A stretch of DNA of 20,520 nucleotides from Pleurotus ostreatus/Saccharomyces cerevisiae fusant. Taxonomy: Eukaryota > Opisthokonta. Position numbers and translations under genes: made by a program. How positions within the stretch are numbered: the stretch's first letter is position 1; each line of letters opens with the position of its first letter. The notes beneath the pieces are model-generated. The model saw only the letters and a list, made by a program, of their open reading frames with translations. It ran no database searches and had not been told where the DNA came from. The DNA lies in assembly GCA_024196135.1 (NCBI GenBank), contig JAMQCK010000533.1:1-20520 (forward strand), in the 5' to 3' direction. This document shows positions 8,600-17,208 of this stretch, piece by piece.

Positions 8600-11500
8600 G
8601 TACGTTGATCTTACACAAGCGATTGATATCTTTTTAACGACATCGTATAGCCTTCGATGTGAGGGGTCAAGAACAAAGCCGTCTTCCTCCCACCATCACT
8701 TATGCCTTGCATCCACTTCGACTGCACACCGATGATCGTCATGCGCTGCAGCAGGACCGCACCCACATACCAGCATTGCGGGAGTCCTCGCATCTGCCGA
8801 CTTTTGTGCTACCTGCCCAACATCGCATCCGGCACATACAACTACTCGCCAATGAGAGATGCCTCCTCATCATCGACAACTGTCGAGGGAACTTCCTCAT
8901 ATATCTGCAGGATGTCAAGTCGCTTATTGGCGCCAACCTGAACGAACCGCTATGCATGAAAACGCTGCACCACGATAAGCTCGGGTCAGACGTGATCTTT
9001 GCCTTTGACGAGACCACCCGTCTGTTGTCGTTATGTTCTGTGCATACGGTACGATGCATTATTGAAACCGCGTTCTTGTCGCTGACTCCGGTACTCTCAA
9101 GTTGCTGTTGCACGTGTATTCTTTTGACGAAGCTTTTGCGAGCGTTCAATCTGCTCATGTAATCGAATTAAGACCCTGGTATGCGGATGGCACCAGCGTC
9201 GTGCAGATGTGCATGGTCACCGGAAGCGAGGAAGTGCTCTTGATTGATGCTATCGGTCAAGCGCGGGTTTTCTTTCTTATTTCGCAACAGTTCAGGTAAT
9301 CTATGTCCTCAATCTTCATCCGTCTTCATCTCTAACCTACGCACTCCAAATAGACCGGCCACCCTTGTATTAGACGCGCTGCCTGTGTGCGCCCTGCCCT
9401 CACCCGACGGCGGCTGTGTTGTGCTCATGTTTGGATCCCGGGACAACACCACCCTCGCGGCGCGTGCCTACCACTGGAGCACCTTCGGATCGAGTCAAGG
9501 GATCATTCTTGATCTGCCAGATGTCCACGGCAACGCAGTACTCACGTCAATCGTGAACCGTAGCGTCGTGCACCTTGCGTGGGTCGATCCGGCCGCCGGG
9601 CTTGCCCGCTCGTACGCCCTCGACATCTCCAAGAAGGCCACCGAGTTCAGCTTCCAGGAGAAAGGGACCAGGGCGAAGGAGAGGTCCAACGCGCAGACTG
9701 TGCACAACAGTCTTGTCGAGTGTCATGCGGACGTCTGGACCCGTTTTCCCGTAGTCCCGGCAATTTCTCGTCAAACCCTTGTGACGGGCACGGATAGGCA
9801 GACGAAGAAGTTCATATTCGTGTCCGACCTCCACCAGAACCGCTTCGCGTCGCATCTTTCGGAAATGATTCAGTCCTTCGAGCAGCGCACGCGGAAGCCG
9901 ACTGGCAAAGCCCTCCGAAGCATCCAAATACGAGCGACATCTTTCAATGACTGCATGAGCAGCTTCGCGCATGGCGTCGAGTGGGGCGCCGATATCTCTC
10001 GTCTTAATTTAGGCGAATGGCTAGTCACCGTCTTCTGCCTCATACCTATACATATCGCCGTCGCTCGCGACAATCGTTTCGTTCCACTAAAAGATGGAAT
10101 CTACTCCGTGGAGCTGGAAAGGGAACTTCTGGGCGCAGACGTTGGGCAAATTGTCGACAGTTTGACTTTGGGATGGTACGAATCCATCTTTCAGTCGTAT
10201 CAAGCAACGAAGGTATGTCAATCAATACTTGATAATCCCAGATGATTGATATGCCCTGTACTATAGCCTGTGAAGGTTGTGTCATCAATGGGTGTGTCCT
10301 CATCTTCGCCCTTCTCTTAACATCTTGAACAAGCTTCAGGCGAGCAGTCCGTAGGCAAGAGCTTTGCGCTCAATCATCTGGTCGATACATCTTTTGCAGG
10401 GAGTGCAATGAGGACAACCGGTAAGGCTCTCCCTGCATAAACTCGCGATCGTTCGCTGACGATAGTATGTAAGAGGGTGTTTGGATGTCAGTCACGCCCA
10501 CAGACACAGCCCTTGTTGTCGCTTTGGACTTCGAAGGTCAAGCGAGTGTCCTCGTATTGTTGTCCGTTGCTGAACGCCCGTATCAGGCGTGCACAGTATC
10601 GAGCGGTCCGCTCAAGAGGACATGCTTCTTGTACTGTTCAATGCAGCCATCTCCAATCTGGTCTGTTGCCGCGTCCTTGACGTTGTCTGCTTCTGATACG
10701 CCTATTAGGTCTTGTTCCGCAACAATTTCGCTCTTTCGCGTGATATAACTGGACTGTTTCAATCATTCCAGTCGTCTTCAACGGTCTTGGACCCTGCAGC
10801 GAATCCTACCCTTTTCCAGTCGACACTGGTCATCATCATCAAGGAAAGTTGTCCTCCTAGCCAGTAACTCGTAATGCTGAACTTACCTCAGGACGTGGTG
10901 GATTCGGACAAGAGCGAGATTGTCAAAGAGTAAAGTGCCGTCCTTCAACGCCGATACAGGCGCGGCTGATGCTTTGCCAGGTTCTCACTGAAATTCCAGC
11001 AAATCGTACAGCAGGAACAGGATGCTAACTTCATCTCGAAGTTGCACGCGGGAAAGCTAGACATCGTGCCATGGCCGGTCATCGAGTCTCAGAAATTCTA
11101 TACGTACTTCGTCTCCCTCAAGAAGGCGCTGGACAGGCAGCGCCTCACCCACTCTTCAGGCGTCGAGTTCGCACAGACTTTGAAAACGCTGATGGCCAAA
11201 TTGAAGGTATTCTCATTTATTCAACGTCAGCATCCTCAAACTCACGACTGAACAGAGCAACGACTGGGGTTCGATCGATCGTACGTATGACAGACTTCGA
11301 ATTCCGAGGGGAAGCTCACGCATAAGCAGAAACGCTGGCTGCGCATCGGGCCAGTCAATTATTGGAAGTGCTGCCGGTGGCCCTTGCTCGTGGCTACGCA
11401 GATATATACGACGACGAGCCGCTCAAGGTATGCATTTTCTGGCGCCGCACCAAACTTATTGGCGCTAACCGAGCATCACCAGAATATGGACACCAACGAG

Positions 11501-14500
11501 ATCGTGCCGGGCTTGGATTCAAAGGCTGTCTTCCATGTTTCCGTCCTTGTGGGCGAGACTATCGACGCCGACAACGCTCTACTCAGCTTACAAGAAGGGT
11601 GGATCGAGTACGCAACACGAGGCGCCTGTGCGGAGGAGAGTTGGGTTTCCAGTCTGTCATCGTACCTTGAGAGTCTTCTTGAGCAGCGAACGGCGCATGT
11701 CCTTGCCTGGATGGACGCCAATCTGGAACGCTTCAAGGCGGAGCATGCGAACATCGATAACCTGCGGCGGACCTTCTCGAGCATCAGCGCGCAGATGAAA
11801 GCGGACGTTGAACTGTGCAAAGCAAAATGCCTCACTTGTAATCTTCTATGCCTGCGCGGTCGTCGGCATAGCTCGCATGAGCCTCACGACTGTCAAACGG
11901 ACCACGAATGTCACCACACCTGCGAATATATCAACTATCACGAGCTGGACGATCAGCAGAGCGGCTGCGGCATGCCGTGAGTTGCATTCATGATCGATAA
12001 ACCCTCGCGACTCACGCATTATCCAGAGCGGGACACCATGGCAAGCATATGTGAGTGCGCAAAGTTCGCACGGGATGCCCAGTATCTCAGTTTGATTCCC
12101 AGTTGTCGTGTCGATCGTCATCTCTGCGGGGAGCCGTGTGGCCTGCGGTGCAAGAAAGGGTGCCTCGGAGATTGCATCAAGGTACAGTGCTCAAAAGCCG
12201 CAGTACCATGGTGGGGGTAGAGTGCTGACTCGTCTTCAGCCCACCGACCATCCCGAAGACGAAGGGCATATGTGTAGTGCCAAACTGCACGCCTGCGGCA
12301 TGGTATGCACACAACTTTGTCTCGTTTTCTGCTACCCGCCGCTTATGCCTTGCCCTTGTCCAGCCGTGTAGTCTTTCCGGCATCACAACGTCAGACGGGA
12401 GGGCATACTCATGCAGCGCTACGTGCCGTATGCCAAGGTCATTTACCTTCTCGTTGCGCTCTCTGGTGATGCTGATGGTGTTCTCAGCAATGAGCCTCAT
12501 GAAGAGCACATATGCGAAGCCCGCATGTGCCCCTTGACATGCGAACTTTGCCAGAGGCTCTGTTCCAACTCTGACCACTTGCACGCCTTGGATGCTAACG
12601 CGCATCATCTCTGTGGGTCAGTGACTTAACTTAGAGTCGCCAGGTTCGATACAGTTTACTGACTGAGACCGGGTTCTGCGACAGCCAAACGCACACTTGC
12701 TCCAAGATATGTGACGCCGATGGCATCTGCGAGATTGATACGGCTCCGTTCTCAATCGAAGCAAACTTCGCTGGCCGGCACGAGTCGTTCCAATACACAA
12801 AGGTACGCATGATAGTTCATAGAACGCTATAGCCTTGATATAGCCCTGGCGCAGTACACGCAAGGTGAGTGTATACTTCTACCATCGTACTCACTGGTTT
12901 AACGTTCAAACCAGTCGCCAAGAAGCTGCAGTGCGCTTTGATGATCCCTGCCAACGAGTTGGCTCACGAAGGCCGCCATACACACACCACGGCGACTCGC
13001 CCATTCCATTACTGCGAGTCCAAGTGCGTATCCTTCTCGATGTCTGCTGTTGTCGCCTATCAACGTTCTCAGATGCGGGAATTGTGGCTATTTCTGCACG
13101 CTACCTATCGGTGCAGAGTCTTCTTGATCCCATTTGGTTGATAAAAGCTCATCTTTCGTCCAGGTCATTCGCAGCAAGAGCATGAGACCAGTCATGGTTC
13201 CATGTCGGAGACACGCTGGGCTTTGGCCGATCAAGATGGCAATATCGAACTGAACGGTCGCAGGTTTGGCAACGAAGACGAGGGCGCACCTATGCTCTGC
13301 AACTTGTTTTGCAAAGAGATGGGTCGGCACGTTCACGTTGACTATTGTCGTACTTCGCGGGGAGAACAATGTCGCGGGGAAGGCATTTCCCACGTACACG
13401 CACGTATGAAGCCCGAGCCAGATGCACCAAAGGATTGGATCACCCACAACCTCTTTTGGAAGCGTACCGGTGAGAAGGCCATTCTCTCTCTGTCAGTCTC
13501 TTTCGAAGACCGCTGACACACTGCTATAGGCTTCAAAGGTCTGTTCCACCCAGCGTCCTGTGGTTTTCCTGCATACTTATGGAATACGAAGACCCCTACT
13601 CCAAGGAAGACCAATTCAACTTCGCTAAATGGTGAGTACAGCGCTTTTCGAAAAGCTACTCCGGCTAAGGTTGGCTCTACTAGCGACGCGATATGTCCTG
13701 GTAAGGATATTGTAACTGCGGTTGACGCGCGCTGAAGGGCTCCTAGGACCGGAGCACGCTGCTACCGCATCCGCTCCGGCGCAGCCGTCATTTTGCATTC
13801 TGCCCATGTTTCATCCTCCTCGGGTGAACGATGGTCAGCCACACCTTGGGTACGTCTCGAATGATGGGCACCTATTCGTGTGCAAGAATCCAGCGGCTAT
13901 GCAGCAAGCCTTCCATGTGTAAGCGTCGATATCGTTTCTTGCCTCTTAGCTCAAGGAGCGCCCAGAATGTTTGTCGTCGATCGCTCGAGCTCGATGGGGA
14001 AGACGGACAGGAAGCCTTTGTCGGGCACGCCGGTGTCCGACAGGATCCGCCGTAACTGCGATAACCGTCTCGGTGCGGTCTATTCTGCGCTCTATAGTTT
14101 CTGGACAGCTCGCCACGCGACGCAGGCTTCGTCTGGCGCCCACGCGACTCGCAAGGATGCCTACAGTGTTGTCCTCTTCGACGCAAATGTAACGACGTTG
14201 ATCGCCAATGACTTCGACAAGACCCCCGAGGAACTCCTCCGAACCGTGTTGAAGTACGAGCCGAAGTGGGGCACGAACTACACGGGTGCTCTCGAGGCCA
14301 CGGAAGCGCTCATGCGGCAGCATTGGAGCTCTGAGAGGTGAGCATGCAGGCTCGGGCTTCCCCAACTGCGATTGACCTTCATCCAAGGACACCGGTGGTC
14401 ATTTTCCTATCCGACGGCGAATGTCATCTCGAGGAACAGACCATGCACACACTTTGTCAGGCGGCTGTTCAGCTCGGGTAAGTCCAGCGACAACAAACAT

Positions 14501-14827
14501 TGTATCCTCGATCTGACGCTGGCCGCCAGGAAACACCTCTCCTTCCACTCTGTCGCCTTCGGTCGACACAACTCCAAGCTGCAGCGCATGGCGCGGATCG
14601 CGCAAAAGGTGCAGGCGCGTGCGCCCAAGGACCCTGCCTTCCCTGCGTCGGCGTACGTAGAGTCATCATATGCGGAGGCGATCGATTCCGTATGTGTCCC
14701 CGCCATGTAGAGTGGGATAGAGTAGCTCACGGCGGTTGTGCAGATTCGCTTGACTGAGACTTTCCTGGGACTATCCAACTCCTTGCGCAAACCGCGGGGC
14801 GCTCTGATTCGCGGGATGAACGCGTGA
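5616..14827 (+). CDS. Giant GB1/RHD3-type GTPase with Cys-rich region and C-terminal vWA domain
   Basis: Forty-two exons join in one open frame of 2364 residues, from ATG 5616 (context CATCATG) to TGA 14825-14827. Forty-one introns average about 52 bp; all but one have GT-AG ends. Domain order: acidic/helical N-terminus (1-~800), probable beta-propeller (~835-1120), GTPase (1305-~1560), Cys/His-rich region (1671-~2126), vWA (2131-~2345). The G1 motif GEQSVGKS, TTEGVW (G2), DFEG (G3) and KD (G4) fit the dynamin-related GBP/VLIG/RHD3 group; the P-loop resembles VLIG and RHD3 more than GBP1, because the position of the GBP1 arginine finger is a serine. The vWA domain has a complete-looking MIDAS. 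No signal peptide or clear membrane span is seen, so the protein is probably cytoplasmic. I believe similar proteins are predicted in other basidiomycetes, but I know of no assigned function. Individual splice sites are hand-picked and some may be wrong. Confidence 0.87.
8700..9665 (+). other. Large GTPase gene: probable beta-propeller segment (exons 12-14)
   Basis: Exons 8651-9048, 9102-9295 and the first part of 9354-10212 encode alternating hydrophobic strands in WD40-like spacing. Examples are IRHIQLLANERCLLIID then GNFLIYL; LLSLCSV then LLLHVYSFD; GCVVLMFG; and VVHLAWVD then ARSYALDI. This is what beta-propeller blades look like when the WD dipeptides are lost. The call rests on pattern only. 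The rest of exon 14 (to residue 1304) is a charged, mixed helix/strand linker leading into the GTPase. Confidence 0.5.
10267..11427 (+). other. Large GTPase gene: GB1/RHD3-type G domain (exons 15-23)
   Basis: Exons: 10267-10291, 10340-10420, 10474-10536, 10587-10660, 10709-10843, 10892-10929, 10981-11206, 11256-11280, 11330-11427 (residues 1305-1559). G1 is GEQSVGKS at 1313-1320, followed by FALNHL; G2 is TTEGVWMS with Thr1339; G3 is DFEG at 1358-1361, followed by VHSIERSAQED; the G4 candidate is IIIKD with Asp1431 at the end of a hydrophobic strand (LVIII), matching TLRD in GBP1 and VIRD in RHD3. Spacing between motifs fits the family. Large GTPases of this group bind GTP with low affinity and often dimerise. 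Introns fall at every one of these four motifs. Confidence 0.85.
10844..10891 (+). other. Apparent GA-AG intron (non-canonical donor)
   Basis: The reading frame requires removal of 48 bp between AAG (10841-10843) and GAC (10892-10894). The interval contains an in-frame TAA and ends in CCTCAG with an upstream branch-like GCTGAAC. Its first six bases are GAAAGT, exactly GTAAGT with one T-to-A change at position 2. No GT donor downstream keeps the frame with this acceptor. A GT at 10829 would also keep frame (63-bp intron), but it removes VIIIK, which belongs to the G4 strand. Confidence 0.65.
11483..13918 (+). other. Large GTPase gene: helical segment and Cys/His-rich region (exons 24-38)
   Basis: Exons: 11483-11976, 12027-12050, 12103-12181, 12240-12302, 12364-12437, 12488-12616, 12655-12802, 12855-12864, 12915-13023, 13073-13110, 13164-13469, 13530-13538, 13592-13631, 13684-13700, 13747-13918 (residues 1560-2130). 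A helical segment runs to ~1670. Then about 42 Cys and many His occur in ~455 residues: CKAKCLTCNLLC at 1671-1682, HDCQTDHECHHTC, GHHGKHICRVDRHLCGEPC, CGLRCKKGCLGDC, HICEARMCPLTCELC, CGNCGYFCTLPIGH and more. Recurring C-x(2-5)-C...H-x(2-4)-H/C groups suggest several zinc-binding modules in tandem, but I cannot match them to a named finger. The segment GFKDPYSKEDQFNFAKCDAI just before the vWA domain is split over four tiny exons. Confidence 0.75.
13966..14827 (+). other. Large GTPase gene: von Willebrand factor A domain (exons 39-42)
   Basis: Exons: 13966-14337, 14388-14477, 14530-14689, 14744-14827 (residues 2130-2364). The first strand ends in FVVDRSSSM, giving the DxSxS metal-site motif (Asp2135, Ser2137, Ser2139). 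The second MIDAS element is GTNYTGAL with Thr2233, and the third is IFLSDGE with Asp2263. Strands AYSVVLF and LSFHSVAFG and the following helices match the vWA fold. With a complete MIDAS, divalent-metal-dependent protein binding is plausible. A short helical tail with RKPRG follows and ends the protein. Confidence 0.88.
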
Positions 14828-15020
14828 AAGGTGTATATCTGATGACGAATCCCGGAGGAGTGCTCGGGACGATTGACGACGAACGCGACCGACTGCGGAG
14901 CTCTATATAACGAGCGAATACTTACTTAGATCTGTTCTGTATCTTCTTACCGTCATGGCCCATCGTTAAGTGATTTGTTTTTGTGCAACGTCGGGGGAAC
15001 AACCATCTACACATGCAAGG
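14828..15020. other. Convergent 3' spacer
   Basis: The large GTPase gene and TRM82 end 193 bp apart on opposite strands. The spacer contains the AT-richer CTATATAACG near 14902 and TTGTTTTTG near 14976. I see no gene in it. The two 3' UTRs probably meet or overlap here. Confidence 0.5.
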
Positions 15021-17027
15021 TCATTTTTCCATGTTCTCACCTGCCGGCTCTCCCTCGTCCGACCGTGCGCGCTTGCTCTCCCTTTCCTCCTCCACCTCCG
15101 CGTCATCCCCTCCCTCAACACCTCCTTCCGTTCCCGCCGCACCTCCGACTGTCCCCCCGCCCGACGCAGCAGCCTTCTTCGCCAGCACCGCCGACTTGTT
15201 CTTCATGCGGCCCATCTGGCGCTTCGTCATCGGCTCGTCGGGAACCGGCGTCGCGTCCCCTTCCTCTTCCTGCACAGGAAGGTTGAACTTGGGCATGGAG
15301 GCGAGTGCACCGTAGAGGTCGAGCGCGTCGAGTGCGTCGTTGGTGGCGGGCTTGAGGCAGGTGGTGTTCAGGGTGGTTACGATGGGTGGTGGCTCGGTGG
15401 CTTCGACAAGCTGAAAGAAGTGAGTTAGCGATGGGAGAGGGTTAGATTGCGGAGAAGGGAGTGGATATGGACAAGATGCTGCACGAAGGACGAAGTTCAA
15501 GGCTCCCAAATGGCCGCGGCATCTGCCGGGACCACCCATGCGCGCCCACAACATGTTCTCGTACCGAGGCAAACACAAACCTTGCCATCGACAATCTGCA
15601 ACAATTGTACACTTGTCCCTGTTCTTGAGGCCTCGTCACCCCACTGAAAGTCGAGCGAGACGAGAATGCGACCGTCGGGAAGAACCGCAAAGTCGAGAAC
15701 GGGGACGCCGAAGTCAAAGGCCTGCACGCCTGCGGACGCCGCCTCGTCGAAGGGGCATGCGAACAGAGCAGTCGAGCTGTGCAAATTGTCAGCACGCTGA
15801 GATGAGTACGAAGGTGAACAGGCCGACCCAACCGCGTTGAACACAACGTGCAGAGGTTGTCCTTCACCCGCCCGCAACGTCTCAATCTTGTGCACCACAA
15901 GCACCGTCTTGCCTTCCTCCTCCACCTTCGCGGCCTCAGCCGCCTGTTCAGGAGTACCCTCCGCCGCGTCTTCCGCAGCATCTGCACCGCCCTTCGCCTT
16001 GCCCTTGCCCTTCCGCTTTTTCTTGCGCGGGGCGGAACCCTCACCGTCGTCGCCCCACTTGCGCTTGAGGGATTTGACTTTGATGGTGGGCTCCACCACG
16101 TCGAGTACGGGGATCTCGCGCACAATGGTGCCAGACATCCAGTCCCATACGCGTAGGACGGGATCACCTCCGCCGGAGATGAGACGATCTGAAGCAGACG
16201 CGGGGATGTGCAATGCGGAGACGAACCTGTGAGGTGTTTCTTCACTTGCGCTCGTAAAGTTCCGCGAAAGCTACGCACTTCTCGTTCCCTAAGCAGAAGG
16301 ACTCAATCTCGTACGCCTGCGGGTACCAACTGACGCGGATATGCTCGTCGCGGTCGGCGGTGATGATGTAGCGCTCGTCGTGCGTGAGGATGCACGCCGT
16401 GAGCAAGGAGACGTGGCCGAGGACCAGGTCACCGTTGGAGGGATTCTCATGAGAAGCAAGGCCGTCTTTCTCCCGCTTCTTCTCCTGCTCCTGCTTTTGT
16501 TCTTCCACGGGGGGATGGAGGGGGTAGCTGTGAGTCGAAGCGGGTAAGCGACTAGGGTAACTGAGATGCTGACGGTTGTAGACGCACGCGAAGACGTCCC
16601 CAAACTTGTCCGAGACTAGGATAGTCTGACCATCTTGAGTGAAGAGCACGCTGGTAGCCTTCTTCGGGAGTTCTCTGCGCTAGATGATCAGCGTCTTGAT
16701 CGAGTTCCCCTGCGCACCACGTACCTCTCGCTCAGTAGCTTCAACGACTCAACCTCCCATACGCGGAGGCGCTTATCATCAGAGGATGTCGCGAGGTGCG
16801 TCTGTGCCTTGTTCGCAGCAGCGACGCGAATGGGGCCATTCTTCGACTTTTCTGTGTCTTCGCGCTCAACGGACGCGACCACGGTGCCTGTGCTGCCTCT
16901 CAGTCAATACAGTTGCGATGAGTATGTAGAGGGTGGCTCACGCGTTATCAAGTACAGTGATATGCGGCCCAGAGATACATATCGTGCGCGAAGGGCCCGG
17001 CAGGAGATGGGTGTGGGGGAACGACAT
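15021..17027 (-). CDS. TRM82: tRNA (guanine-N7-)-methyltransferase non-catalytic subunit Trm82/WDR4
   Basis: Seven exons, 17027-16942, 16898-16725, 16674-16588, 16527-16279, 16226-15828, 15776-15581 and 15410-15021, give 526 residues from ATG to TGA. Beta-propeller blades are clear: ATSSDDKRLRVWEVE; SVLFTQDGQTILVSDKFGDVF; the family signature HVSLLTACILT...ITADRDEHIRVSW (residues 172-183) followed by ESFCLGNEKFVSALHIP; and LISGGGDPVLRVWDW. This subunit stabilises the Trm8/METTL1 catalytic partner, which makes m7G46 in tRNA. A basic insert (APRKKKRKGKGKAK, ~264-277) after LKRKWG looks like a nuclear localisation signal. The last exon is acidic and Ala/Gly-rich and looks disordered. Introns are 43-60 bp except the last, 170 bp (15411-15580), which may hide a further small exon; the protein there is least certain. 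Confidence 0.92.
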
Positions 17028-17208
17028 GGTGGTCGATCACTTCGGTGATTGATTCAATGATTAATCGTCCATGCTCAGGTGATGAGTCACACCTAGACCA
17101 CATGCAAAGTTGAACTCGTCCGAAACTATACGTTTTCTGTCAGAAACGCATGTCTGCGGGTCCATCATACACATTCATATTTCTTGTACACTCCATGATC
17201 TCTCCATA
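17028..17208. other. Spacer between TRM82 and the oxidase gene
   Basis: These 181 bp separate the oxidase stop from the TRM82 start on the same strand, so they hold the oxidase 3' UTR and the TRM82 promoter. A TGATGAGTCACACC segment near 17080-17093 contains a TGAGTCA-like core (AP-1/Gcn4 type). No gene is seen. Confidence 0.35.

Noticed and set aside
10829..10891. Canonical GT-AG intron starting at 10829
   Set aside because: It keeps frame but removes VIIIK, the hydrophobic strand and Lys that precede the G4 Asp; kept only as an alternative product.
14900..14912. TATA box CTATATAACG as a promoter
   Set aside because: It lies in a convergent 3' spacer with no gene start downstream on either strand.
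14970..15428. Plus-strand open frames opposite the last TRM82 exon
   Set aside because: They are Ser/Pro/Arg-rich antisense shadows of a low-complexity acidic exon.
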